This document shows, piece after piece, positions 10,332-18,507 of a stretch of DNA of 52,333 nucleotides. The position numbers and the translations under genes are program-made. Under the pieces are notes generated by a model that was not told the origin of the DNA, ran no database searches, and saw only the letters and a list, made by a program, of their open reading frames with translations. Numbering within the stretch: position 1 is the stretch's first letter; each line of letters opens with the position of its first letter. Source of the DNA: Victivallaceae bacterium (GTDB taxonomy: Bacteria; Verrucomicrobiota; Lentisphaeria; Victivallales; Victivallaceae); NCBI GenBank assembly GCA_021647315.1, contig JAKIUY010000018.1:1-52333 (forward strand). Reading direction: 5' to 3'.

Positions 10332-10359
10332 TTGGCTAAATTGGACTTATATTTATAAC
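10332..10359 (+). promoter_or_regulatory. Promoter of the GntR gene with operator-like site in the spacer
   Basis: -35 TTGGCT (10332-10337), 16-bp spacer, -10 TATAAC (10354-10359). The spacer contains ATTGGACTTAT (10340-10350), the inverted partner of the site at 10259. CAGGAG, a good ribosome-binding site, follows before ATG 10378. Confidence 0.5.
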
Positions 10360-10377
10360 AAATAAACAGGAGAGCAA

Positions 10378-11868
10378 ATGAGAAAAAAATATATGCCATT
10401 GTATATTAAGATAAAATCTAATATCATTAACCGAATAATTTCCGGCGAGCTGAAGAGGGGAGACCGTCTGCCCCCCGAACGTGAATTGGCTGAAGAGTTT
10501 GATGTATCCAGAATAACCGTAGTCGGGGCCTTGTCCGAACTGGTGAGCGAGGGGATTATTAAAAAAATCCGCGGGAGCGGTTCATATATTGACTGCGATG
10601 ATGTTGATGAAGACTATAATGATATTTTTTCACACATTTCCAGCACCCCAACGACTGAAATAACCTTTGGCATCCGCAACCCATCACCTCAATATGAACT
10701 GCTGCTGAAAACTCTTGCTGGGCTGTTTCATTTGGAAAACTCGGAAATAAAAGTCAAAGTTGAACGTATTCCACTGGCATCTAATGCAGATGAAGATATT
10801 TATCTGGCAAAAATAAACTCCGGCAAAACTCCGACTGTAGGTGAATTTATCCTCCATGCCGACTATGCCGCTGTTGATGGCTTAGAACCCCTGGAAAATA
10901 TGCCGGACTTTCAACGCCTGCTTGCATCTCTACATCCGAAATGTGTCTATAAAACAGTCAACGCTGATAATGAAAAGCATATTCATGCATTGCCCATGCA
11001 GATCAATGCCAGAGTAGTTATAGCTAATGTGGATCTGCTGCGCCAGGCAGGAATAGACCCTTCAACTTCACTTATTGACCGGGCAACATTACTCGAATGG
11101 GTTACGAAACTTGGACGATACACGCGAACCATTCAGCCGGATCACTATGGAGTTTACGTTGAAATACCGGAAGGCTGGCATTGTATTATCGGTAATTTTC
11201 CATATCTCTGGTCAGGGCAATGCCGTAACTCGCTGGATGGCTTTATTAAAATGCTTAGCAGTGATTATTGCCTGAATGGGCTTAATTTCCTCGCTGAATT
11301 AATCAAAGTCGGCAATCCTGCGTATCAAAATGCAGTCGAAATGTTTGCTATCGGGCGGGTCGGCTTGTTAGTTAACGGTTCAACATGGCCAATCATGCTG
11401 CACGAACTGCTCCCGCAGAAAGTTAATATGAAGGCATTTTTTATTCCGTCTGATGAGAAGAACAAACCAATTCCATCAGTACTGGGTAGCTCATCTGTCG
11501 GTATTTTCAGTCATGCGATAAAAAATGATGCAGAACGTGACGCGGCCTGGCAATGGATAAAGTTTCTATTCAGAAAAAAGCAGCAATATCTACTATCGGA
11601 AAACTTCACCTATCCCACGCTAACTGATGTCCCGTCAATATTCCAGACCTCACGCCCCGACCTGCATCAAGTATTCAGTCAGGCGACAATAAATAGTATT
11701 CCGCAGTTTGATTTCAAAAACCTCCGCCACACCCTGAATATTTTCGGAGGTGAAATGAAACAGTGCCTAACCGACAAAATTACCGCTGAACAATGTATCG
11801 AAAATACTCTAGATGCATTAAAACGGAACTTTCATGCTCAACTTGCCTCATACTATTTAACTCATTGA
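10378..11868 (+). CDS. GntR-type regulator fused to an ABC solute-binding-protein-like domain
   Basis: 496 residues. Residues 1-75 are a GntR winged helix: PLYIKIKSNI, GDRLPPERELAEEF, VSRITV, then IKKIRGSGSYI. From about residue 95 the protein does not match the usual FadR, HutC/UTRA or LacI-type sensors. It resembles a family 1 extracellular solute-binding protein: ALPMQINARVVIANVDLLRQAGID, WVTKLGRYT, AIGRVGLLVNGSTWP, and DAAWQWIKFLF near the end. No signal peptide, so the binding domain would sense a sugar or oligosaccharide in the cytoplasm. CAGGAG precedes the ATG. Likely controls itself and the divergent isomerase through the paired sites at 10259 and 10340. HTH assignment is firm; the sensor call is by motif pattern. 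Confidence 0.85.
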   Translation: MRKKYMPLYIKIKSNIINRIISGELKRGDRLPPERELAEEFDVSRITVVGALSELVSEGIIKKIRGSGSYIDCDDVDEDYNDIFSHISSTPTTEITFGIRNPSPQYELLLKTLAGLFHLENSEIKVKVERIPLASNADEDIYLAKINSGKTPTVGEFILHADYAAVDGLEPLENMPDFQRLLASLHPKCVYKTVNADNEKHIHALPMQINARVVIANVDLLRQAGIDPSTSLIDRATLLEWVTKLGRYTRTIQPDHYGVYVEIPEGWHCIIGNFPYLWSGQCRNSLDGFIKMLSSDYCLNGLNFLAELIKVGNPAYQNAVEMFAIGRVGLLVNGSTWPIMLHELLPQKVNMKAFFIPSDEKNKPIPSVLGSSSVGIFSHAIKNDAERDAAWQWIKFLFRKKQQYLLSENFTYPTLTDVPSIFQTSRPDLHQVFSQATINSIPQFDFKNLRHTLNIFGGEMKQCLTDKITAEQCIENTLDALKRNFHAQLASYYLTH

Positions 11869-11912
11869 TTACTAATGACTGAAATAATTTTTTACTATTC
11901 GGACACTATTAA

Positions 11913-12077
11913 AGTACCATTGATAACTGCTATCACAGCCCAGATGGTAGCAATATCAAGATAGAAGCAATACCAAACGCATCCGGCAAAGTACTTGGTG
12001 AGGTATGGGGACTATTTTCAATTCAGCCACCCCGAGAAAAAAAATTATACGTTTGCAAAAAAGTAAAAAAAGTGTAA
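11913..12077 (+). pseudogene. Possible remnant of a secreted-protein C-terminus
   Basis: After an in-frame TAA at 11910, 54 codons stay open with protein-like composition (YHSPDGSNIKIEAIPNASGK, then VLGEVWGLFSIQPP). There is no start codon and no recognised domain. It may be decayed coding sequence or chance. Confidence 0.25.
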
Positions 12078-12122
12078 GACTGGTAAAATCACAGGGTTTC
12101 ATTTATATGTTGATAAAACCTG

Positions 12123-12151
12123 TTGTTTTATGGTTACCATCATGATATATT
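12123..12151 (+). promoter_or_regulatory. Sigma70-type promoter with palindromic operator candidate
   Basis: -35 TTGTTT (12123-12128), 17-bp spacer, -10 TATATT (12146-12151), 33 bp before the nitrilase-GDPD start. The spacer contains ATGGTTACCAT (12130-12140), a perfect 11-bp palindrome suited to a dimeric repressor. No regulator can be assigned. Confidence 0.55.
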
Positions 12152-12183
12152 ATTGTTTTTATGATTAATAATGGATCTCAACA

Positions 12184-13776
12184 ATGAAAGCAGCTATTTT
12201 TCAACCTCCGTATCCTATGGCTGGTACAGTAGCTTCAGCCCAAAAATGTATTGACTGGATATATATTCAGCTGGACGCTTTAGCCGGACAGCATATTGAT
12301 ATGGTAGTGTTGCCGGAATACTCAAATTGCCCCGGCATAACGGACGGGTCCGCGTTGCGTAAATTTATCACAAACGATGGAAAGCGTTTCGGTGAAAAAC
12401 TTGCCGGATATGCGGCAAAATTAAAATGCCCGGTCATTGCCGGTCTGGCTGAAGAAGAATATGGTGAACTGAAAAACTGCGCGGTTGTTTTTTCTGCCGG
12501 CGGTGAGCGCGTTTATTGCTATGACAAACTGCATTTAACCTCTACTGAATCTGCTATGAGATTTATTCCCGGCAGCAAGATTGGAGTTTTTGATTTCAAC
12601 GGACTGAAATTAGGCTTTATGATCTGTTTTGACGTCTACTTTGCCGAATACAGTGCGGCGTTAGCGGGCGAACAGATTGATCTTATGATTTGTCCGAGTT
12701 ACCAACGGGGTGAGGAGTCCAGCCGAATTGAAGCGATGACTCGCACCCGGGCGATTGACTCCGGTGCATGGGTACTGCGAAGCTCTTATGCTATCAGCAA
12801 AGATTCTCCGCAAGGCGGCCATTCAATGATTGTCAGCCCGGCGGGAAAAATATTGGCTGACGCCGGCAGTGAGCCGGGAGTACAGGTTATTGAATTTGAG
12901 CCGAAGGATAACTTTTTCAAACCGGCATCATTCGGGCAGCCAACGGTCATGCATCGTGATTTAATGGAAAGCAAGCGTCGTCCCGACGTTTATCGTCCCG
13001 CGGTTGAACGTCTGGATGAATATATGGCTGCACCGTTCCCGCGTCTCTGTGCTCATCGCGGATTGAGTCTGGCAATGCCTGAAAACTCTATTCCGGCATT
13101 TGCCGCGGCTCTTGCCTGCGGCGCACATGAGATAGAATTTGATTTGTGGCTGAGTGCTGATGGCGTTCCCGTGATCTGCCATGACCCGGATCTGAATCGG
13201 GTTGCCGGAGTTGATATGGTAGTTACTGAAAGTTCATGGGATGCTATCGCTGCAATCGACCTTGGAGCTTATAAAGGAGCGGAATGGAGTGGAATAAAAA
13301 TACCCCGATTTGAGGAAGTCCTGGATATTGCTGATGGTTCATTCGGAATAAATATCCATATTAAAGCTCCGGGGAAAGATGGTTTATTAGTCAAAATGGT
13401 CGGAGAGCTGCTGAAGGCGCGCGGGTTGTCCAACTGTGCCTATATTGCAGGTGATGAAGCTGTGCTGGATGCGGCATTGTCACTTATCCCGAAAATCCCA
13501 CGTGCTTGCCTGGCGTACCAAAGTGAACCGGACAAACAAATTGACATCGCATTGAAATATGAGTGTCAACGAATTCAATTCTTCCGTTCCGTCACCGAAA
13601 AACAGACATCCAAAGCCGGTGAAGCAGGGCTGATTCGTAATCTGTTTTATTCTGATAATTCTGCCGAAGCTATGGCTTATGTCCGCAAGGGTATAGACGT
13701 AATCCTGACGAATAAAACCCATCAGTTGGAGTTATCAACCTCAATTTTACTTGATCAGTTGACTTTAAGCAATTAA
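12184..13776 (+). CDS. Two-domain enzyme: nitrilase-superfamily amidase fused to glycerophosphodiester phosphodiesterase
   Basis: 530 residues. Residues 1-265 are a carbon-nitrogen hydrolase with the full Glu-Lys-Cys triad: E45 in VVLPEYSN, K115 in YDKLHL and C148 in MICFDVY. Residues about 285-525 are a GDPD barrel: H291 in AHRG, E300 in MPENS, EFDLW with E318 and D320, and H333 in VICHDPDL. Both catalytic sets look intact, so a bifunctional protein is likely: an amide hydrolase plus a phosphodiesterase that would release glycerol phosphate or a related alcohol phosphate from a diester head group. No signal peptide, so cytoplasmic. A broken GDPD gene lies just downstream. A reading-frame fusion of two genes by sequencing error is possible, but the linker shows no sign of a second start with a ribosome-binding site. 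Confidence 0.88.
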   Translation: MKAAIFQPPYPMAGTVASAQKCIDWIYIQLDALAGQHIDMVVLPEYSNCPGITDGSALRKFITNDGKRFGEKLAGYAAKLKCPVIAGLAEEEYGELKNCAVVFSAGGERVYCYDKLHLTSTESAMRFIPGSKIGVFDFNGLKLGFMICFDVYFAEYSAALAGEQIDLMICPSYQRGEESSRIEAMTRTRAIDSGAWVLRSSYAISKDSPQGGHSMIVSPAGKILADAGSEPGVQVIEFEPKDNFFKPASFGQPTVMHRDLMESKRRPDVYRPAVERLDEYMAAPFPRLCAHRGLSLAMPENSIPAFAAALACGAHEIEFDLWLSADGVPVICHDPDLNRVAGVDMVVTESSWDAIAAIDLGAYKGAEWSGIKIPRFEEVLDIADGSFGINIHIKAPGKDGLLVKMVGELLKARGLSNCAYIAGDEAVLDAALSLIPKIPRACLAYQSEPDKQIDIALKYECQRIQFFRSVTEKQTSKAGEAGLIRNLFYSDNSAEAMAYVRKGIDVILTNKTHQLELSTSILLDQLTLSN

Positions 13777-13914
13777 CGACTATTCGCATGCTTGGGAAGC
13801 TTTAGTTACAAGCTCTTTTACCGCCTGCCATTATTGCAACAACAAAATCAAGTAAACTTACGATAAAAGAGAATATTTACAGGTTTCTGTATTAAATTTT
13901 CAGCGTTACATTGC

Positions 13915-13935
13915 ATGTTTATAATTAGTAAACAT
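13915..13935. promoter_or_regulatory. Palindromic operator candidate upstream of the broken GDPD gene
   Basis: ATGTTTA (13915-13921) and TAAACAT (13929-13935) form an inverted repeat with a 7-bp centre, 33 bp before the pseudogene start. Confidence 0.4.
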
Positions 13936-13967
13936 CACAGTAAATAATAGAGCTTAGGAATTGAATT

Positions 13968-14144
13968 ATGCTATTTCATAACAACTGAATTACCGGTCAT
14001 CGTGGTAATTCAGTGGACTTTCCTGAAAATACTTTGGTTTCATTTTCTGATGCCATTGCCACCGGAGTTGATTGGATTGAGCTTGATGTCAGACTTAGTG
14101 CCGGGGCACTGATTGAATGCCTGTTGCATTCCCGTAAAAACTGA
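13968..14144 (+). pseudogene. Broken glycerophosphodiester phosphodiesterase gene
   Basis: AGGA precedes ATG 13968. Codon 7 is TGA, after which the same frame reads ITGHRGNSVDFPENT, then LVSFSDAIATGVDWIELDVR and LSAG. This is the canonical GDPD N-terminus, with HRG, PENT and IELDV. The frame stops at 14142-14144, before the usual HD motif. The gene therefore has an early nonsense codon and has lost most of its barrel. It is a relative of the GDPD half of the adjacent fusion protein, not an exact copy. Confidence 0.75.
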
Positions 14145-14333
14145 CAAACCACTGCCACGGGCACTGATAGATAAACTTTTAACCGCTATTTATTCAACTC
14201 AGGTTGAATTACCGGTATATTCGGGAGATATTCTGTTAGAAAATTTTGCCGGAACGCAGGTTAATGTAATAGCAACCAGAACAAGGACAAAGCCGACTTC
14301 GTCGGAACGTCGAACATTCAACATCGAATAGGC

Positions 14334-14379
14334 AAGAAACATCTACCCAAACGTAGTGACAGATGAAGTAATTTTCTTT
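14334..14379 (+). repeat. Copy of a small structured intergenic repeat (second copy at 8469)
   Basis: Shares the core ATCTACCC.A.CGTAG..ACAGAT.AA.TAATTT with 8478-8512. The outer ends AAGAAA/TTTCTT and the inner CTAC/GTAG pair can form a hairpin. Confidence 0.55.
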
Positions 14380-14413
14380 AGATAAAAATAACCCGATAGG
14401 GTTAAACAATAAT

Positions 14414-14475
14414 AGCCGTAGGTTTCAACCTACGGAACAGGATAATGAAGCAAATCAACCCCAACGTGGGTTGTA
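14414..14475. repeat. Two adjacent palindromes
   Basis: CCGTAGGTT and AACCTACGG form a 9-bp stem with a 2-base loop. About 25 bp later CAACCC and GGGTTG form a 6-bp stem. Neither is followed by a T-run, so they are more like a REP-type repeat than a classic terminator. Confidence 0.45.
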
Positions 14476-14494
14476 CAAAACGGGAAAAGTTTAG

Positions 14495-14611
14495 ATGTTA
14501 ATTATAACAAGAAAAAGATTTTATCAAGTTTTATTATTTATGGTTCTTTCAATCTACTGCCAGGAGTCGCAGGCTTTGCCCAAAAAATCTGCTGGGGCAA
14601 AAATACCCTGA
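14495..14611 (+). pseudogene. Orphan signal-peptide stub of a lost secreted protein
   Basis: 38 codons from ATG 14495 encode a typical export signal: basic start MLIITRKR, hydrophobic core, end near SQALPKK. It stops at TGA 14609. One base shift continues as PDIAWRK before another stop. Best read as the 5' remnant of a secreted-enzyme gene. Confidence 0.3.
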
Positions 14612-14650
14612 TATCGCTTGGCGCAAATAACTGAGTTCTGTTATACTTTG

Positions 14651-16873
14651 TTAGGAAATTAAACTTTCAAAGCAATGTTTACCTAGGGTAATTTCGTGTA
14701 CTTCACCATCTGGCATAATAAGCGTCGCTGTACTGTTTTGTGGAATTTCTACTTCAAGTTTAAAACGACTCGCTGATTTCTCCCAAGATGAAGTAACTCT
14801 GCCCAGTGCTGTATCACAGCTTGCTTTTACCCATTCAAGATTGCTGACCGGACAGGGTTTTATGGTCAAATGCTTAAACCCAGGTTGAGTTTCATCAGGT
14901 ATTATTCCTGCCAAATATTGATACATCCATGCGCTGATATCTCCGAACATAATGTGGTTCTGTGACGCAGCACCATTCCAATTTTCCCATAATGTCGTAG
15001 CTCCGCGCTCCAGCCAATGCCCCCAGCCCGGAAAATGCGGTTGGGTTATCAGACTGTACGCAGCTTCAACTTCACCATTATCGGCCAACACCCGGGGAAT
15101 ATATTTAGCTCCCAGAATACCGAAATCCACTTTGTAATCATTGTTTTTTACTGCCTCAACAAGTTTACTGAGTACCGCAGTTTTTTCTACCTCTTCGACC
15201 AGAGAATAATAAAGCGCGCAGCCCAGCGCCGTCTGTTCACCATTGGCGTAAATACCATTGCCACGGTAGAATTCCGCATTGAAAGATTTTTTAATGCGCC
15301 GTGCCAAATCTTTATATGATTTCAGATCATCACTTCGACCGGTTATTTCGGCAAACTTTGCCATCAGCACACACATAAAATAATAATAGGCAGTAGAGGT
15401 CAGTGCCGGATTGACTATTCGTGACCTGTCAACATGACACCAGTCACCAAGCCCGAATAATGCAATATTATCAGGCGACCGACTACGACAGTAATCGACA
15501 TATTTCTTCATTGCACCATAATGCTGTTCAATTGCGGAACTATCGCCGGTAAAAAGATAGACATTCCATGGAATTATCAGGAAAGCACTGTCCCAGGCCG
15601 GACCACTGCCCCAGTTAAATCCCCAACCGGCGGAAGGAATTATCCCCGGTAACTGACCGCTGGGACGTTGCACGTCGGCAAAAGAATCAATCCACTGATT
15701 ATAAGAGGAGGCCGCGGAGAAGTTAAACAAACCGGTTTCAACCGCCAGCTGAGCATCACCGGTCCAGCCGTTTTTTTCACGATGCGGACAATCGGTCGGA
15801 ATACCGACAAAATTACCAAGGTATGAGTTGACGGTACACGCCTGAAGACGATTTAAAGTTTCATCTGAACATGAAAATTGACCGGAATGTTCAAATGCGG
15901 TATAGACAACCCGTGCCTCAACCATGTCAATCGTAACGTTGTCTGCGCCTGAAATAGTTAAATAGGCAAAACCATGATAGGTAAAACGCGGTTCCCAGGT
16001 TTCCTGTCCGATGCCTTTCATAATATAACGGTCTGTCTGAAATTCACCACTGTAGACAAGTGATGCAATCCCCGCCTGATCAATATTATTATCATCACCC
16101 AACAATTCAGAATATTTAATTATCAATTCAGTCCCCGCTTCGCCTGAAACAGTTATCCTGACCCAACCTGCAATATTCTGGCCAACATCATAAACTATTT
16201 CACCGGACGGTAACTTCCACTGCTTTTCCACCGGGAATGTTCTCATAACTTTGCACGGTGGCATTGTCTGAGCTTCAATTACCCCTCCAGGCGCTGCAAC
16301 ACCTGCCGCCGCGATCCATTCACGGTCATCATAATCCGGTTCGAGCCAACCTGTGAGTTCCAGCCGTGCATCGTAGATCTCGCCATTGCGGAGCCCGTCA
16401 AAGATAATCGGACCGCTGAAAACTTTCCATGAAGTATCACTAACAACAAGCAGAGAATTATCCACCATCAATTCAAGCAGTAATTTAGGATAATCACGCC
16501 ATGGAGCTCTGTCAAAATGCCAAGAATCTGCCGTATGGGAGTTATACCAACCATTACCAAGAATCACGCCAATAACATTCTCTCCCAGCTTAAGATATTC
16601 AGTGACATCATAGGTAACATAACCCACGCGGCGATCGTAATGAGTCACAACCGGATCAAGAACATGATCACCAACTTTTCTGCCATTAATGTATAACTCA
16701 TAATATCCAAGACCACAGATCGCAACAGTAGCCTTGGCGTCATTACCGTCATATGTGAAAATTTTACGCAGATATGGTGCTGGCAATACTGCGCTTTTCC
16801 AGTTTAGCAGTGTAGTTTCAGCTCTGCCAATCCATTGTGCTGCCCAATTCCTTACGTCATTATGCTCAATCAT
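14651..16873 (-). CDS. Alpha-L-rhamnosidase, GH78 family
   Basis: 740 residues, somewhat shorter than many GH78 enzymes. The N-terminal sugar-binding domain shows GLGYYELYINGRKVGDHVLD, then YDRRVGYVTYDVT and ILGNGWYN. The catalytic (alpha/alpha)6 domain has the GH78 hallmark IPTDCPHREKNGWTGDAQ (about residues 361-378), then WGHWLERGATTLWENWNG, whose Glu residues sit where the family's acid and base residues lie. A C-terminal beta-sandwich ends with ATLIMPDGEVHEI. No signal peptide, so it probably acts in the cytoplasm on imported rhamnosides. GAGGG precedes ATG 16873. It is divergent from the GntR/LacI-sensor regulator at 17284. Confidence 0.93.
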   Translation of the reverse strand: MIEHNDVRNWAAQWIGRAETTLLNWKSAVLPAPYLRKIFTYDGNDAKATVAICGLGYYELYINGRKVGDHVLDPVVTHYDRRVGYVTYDVTEYLKLGENVIGVILGNGWYNSHTADSWHFDRAPWRDYPKLLLELMVDNSLLVVSDTSWKVFSGPIIFDGLRNGEIYDARLELTGWLEPDYDDREWIAAAGVAAPGGVIEAQTMPPCKVMRTFPVEKQWKLPSGEIVYDVGQNIAGWVRITVSGEAGTELIIKYSELLGDDNNIDQAGIASLVYSGEFQTDRYIMKGIGQETWEPRFTYHGFAYLTISGADNVTIDMVEARVVYTAFEHSGQFSCSDETLNRLQACTVNSYLGNFVGIPTDCPHREKNGWTGDAQLAVETGLFNFSAASSYNQWIDSFADVQRPSGQLPGIIPSAGWGFNWGSGPAWDSAFLIIPWNVYLFTGDSSAIEQHYGAMKKYVDYCRSRSPDNIALFGLGDWCHVDRSRIVNPALTSTAYYYFMCVLMAKFAEITGRSDDLKSYKDLARRIKKSFNAEFYRGNGIYANGEQTALGCALYYSLVEEVEKTAVLSKLVEAVKNNDYKVDFGILGAKYIPRVLADNGEVEAAYSLITQPHFPGWGHWLERGATTLWENWNGAASQNHIMFGDISAWMYQYLAGIIPDETQPGFKHLTIKPCPVSNLEWVKASCDTALGRVTSSWEKSASRFKLEVEIPQNSTATLIMPDGEVHEITLGKHCFESLIS

Positions 16874-16972
16874 TTTATTCCCTCATATATTTAAAAATAC
16901 CAATACATAATTTAACCTAATCAGGTGGCACCTGAATTCAAACTCCGCTCCTGCGTCGCTACGGAAGCAGGG

Positions 16973-17023
16973 AAAAGCAACTTATGTCGAAAGTTTTGTA
17001 CATGTTAGGTGCCAAGCACCTAA
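16973..17023 (+). repeat. 51-bp dispersed repeat, copy A
   Basis: 45 of 51 bases match the reverse complement of 35384-35434. The 3' part forms an 8-bp perfect hairpin, TTAGGTGC-CAA-GCACCTAA. Confidence 0.8.
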
Positions 17024-17218
17024 AAAGTTAATCCATTTTCTCTACAAAGCAAACGGATAATTATCATTTATAAGATTTTAATAATAAACAGCTCTACCTT
17101 GAAAAGACCGCAGGTAACGAGCAACATAAAAATGGTGTTCAATTGGACAGTTACCCGGAATTCTGTTACGCCAAATAACCTTAGCATGTAAAAAAATCCA
17201 CTTTTCCCGAAAACAATG

Positions 17219-17247
17219 TTGACTTTTGTTTTGATATGTTCTATAAT
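17219..17247 (+). promoter_or_regulatory. Near-consensus sigma70 promoter of the GntR gene
   Basis: TTGACT (17219-17224), 17-bp spacer, TATAAT (17242-17247), 36 bp before ATG 17284. Confidence 0.85.
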
Positions 17248-17269
17248 TGTCATAGTGTCATATAACAAT
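17246..17269. promoter_or_regulatory. Operator candidate at the transcription start
   Basis: Within the -10 and start region, TGTCATA occurs twice in direct repeat (17249-17263) and ATTGT/ACAAT flank it as an inverted repeat. Autoregulation by the GntR protein is inferred. Confidence 0.45.
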
Positions 17270-17283
17270 CCTAGAGAATACAA

Positions 17284-18414
17284 ATGTTAAAACAGATCGA
17301 TACAGCAGTGCCGTTGCCGAAATATTATCAGATTGGCGAGAGCATTAAGGAAAAAATCTTCAGCGGAGCCTACCGTGAAGGCGAAAAATTGCCGACCGTA
17401 CGTAAACTGGCTGAATATTTTGACACGACTCCAGTCACCGTTTCCAACGCGATGCGCCTGCTTAATGATGGCGGTTATATCAATAAAGTCCACGGCAAAG
17501 GGATGTTTGTCACCATACCTAAATCCACCATTACATCAGTAAAATCGACAAACCCTACGGGAAAAATCGGGATTATGCTGCCACAGCATGGCGACCTTTA
17601 TCAAAATCTTGCAACTGGTATCACTAATGAACTTGAAAGGCATGATATGTATACGAGTCACCTACCTGCAGAATTTTCAGTTTCAGATATAAATATAACC
17701 CAGAAAGAGCAAGCCTTGAAGAAGATTATTGACAATGGTTTTGATACGCTGATTCTAGATGGTACAAGGCATCTGCCATATAAACTACTGCACAAATATC
17801 GGGCTCATTTCAAACAGTTGAATTTTATCGCCCATTACGAAAGCGGCATTGATTTCCCGGAAGCTAATATTATTATCTTTGACGCATTCAAAGCTGGCTA
17901 TCTAGCCGCAAAACACCTGATCAAAGCGGGGCACAATAAATTCCTCTTCATCACCTTTGATAAATTTTCACCAGCCGAACAGCGACGAAATGGGTGTAGA
18001 GCCCAAACCTATGATATGCTCGCCTTTGCTGGCATGCTAAAAGCACTGAAAACGGCAGGATTTTCAAAAAATAGCATAAAACTGTTCCATGAAGCAAGAA
18101 AACATCATCATACATTATCATGCAATGAATTAACTGAAATTATAAAAAAAGAGCGAATGGGAATTTTTGCATCTGGTGATTTCAGGCTTATTCCTGTTTA
18201 TAAAACATCAATAGCAAATAACCTGGAGATTAAAAACAGCTTCAATATTGTCGGGCTGTATAACACCTCATGGACTGAAGTCTTATCACCAGCACTGACA
18301 TCAATTTCGATTAACGAAAATGAAATTGCCCGTTTGACCGCTGATTGTATTAGTAAGCAGAAAAAAAGCCAAAAATTTCTAATTACGCCAGAACTGATAA
18401 AACGTGAAACTTAA
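17284..18414 (+). CDS. GntR-family regulator with LacI-type sugar-sensing domain
   Basis: 376 residues. GntR winged helix at 1-75: PKYYQIGESIKEKIFSG, GEKLPTVRKLAEYF, TPVTVSNAMRLL, GYINKVHGKGMFV. From about residue 96 a LacI/periplasmic-binding sensor follows: KIGIMLPQHGDLYQNLATGI, IIFDAFKAGYLAAKHLIKAG, FNIVGLYNTSW and TSISINENEIARL. This architecture is the AraR-like kind, which responds to a sugar (family knowledge). It is divergent from the GH78 rhamnosidase, so a rhamnose-related effector is plausible. It is followed 93 bp later by a nitrilase and an Idh/MocA oxidoreductase on the same strand. Confidence 0.9.
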   Translation: MLKQIDTAVPLPKYYQIGESIKEKIFSGAYREGEKLPTVRKLAEYFDTTPVTVSNAMRLLNDGGYINKVHGKGMFVTIPKSTITSVKSTNPTGKIGIMLPQHGDLYQNLATGITNELERHDMYTSHLPAEFSVSDINITQKEQALKKIIDNGFDTLILDGTRHLPYKLLHKYRAHFKQLNFIAHYESGIDFPEANIIIFDAFKAGYLAAKHLIKAGHNKFLFITFDKFSPAEQRRNGCRAQTYDMLAFAGMLKALKTAGFSKNSIKLFHEARKHHHTLSCNELTEIIKKERMGIFASGDFRLIPVYKTSIANNLEIKNSFNIVGLYNTSWTEVLSPALTSISINENEIARLTADCISKQKKSQKFLITPELIKRET

Positions 18415-18507
18415 TGATTAATTTATGAGTCTTACAATGTACGACCAATGCTCGGGCGTCTCGCCTGAGCAAAAAAAACAGGCAAAAAAAAACAGGAGAT
18501 AGCAAAT

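Larger units (their letters stand above)
11869..12183 (+). other. Intergenic region with possible gene remnant and promoter
   Basis: 315 bp between the GntR gene and the nitrilase-GDPD gene. The first 200 bp hold an open but start-less protein-like stretch; the last 75 bp hold a promoter with an embedded palindrome. Both are listed separately. Confidence 0.6.
13777..14650 (+). other. Gene-debris and repeat region
   Basis: 874 bp without an intact gene. It holds an operator-like palindrome, a broken GDPD gene, a repeat copy at 14334, two tight hairpins near 14415-14475, and a signal-peptide stub at 14495. An open stretch at about 14113-14331 (ALIDKLLTAIYSTQVELPVY, then SGDILLENFAGTQVNVIATR) looks like the C-terminal end of another lost protein, not identified. 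Confidence 0.6.
16874..17283. other. Divergent control region between rhamnosidase and GntR gene
   Basis: 410 bp. Contains a 15-bp perfect palindrome TCAGGTGGCACCTGA (16921-16935), one copy of the 51-bp dispersed repeat, and a strong plus-strand promoter at 17219. No gene seen in it. Confidence 0.6.

Noticed and set aside
14113..14331. 72-codon plus-strand frame as a gene
   Set aside because: It starts inside the broken GDPD gene, has no ribosome-binding site and no recognised domain; treated as debris.
18440..18462. GCTCGGGCG/CGCCTGAGC hairpin before the nitrilase as a terminator
   Set aside because: It is followed by an A-run, not a T-run, on the plus strand and by no T-run on the minus strand; the following gene shows a normal ribosome-binding site.
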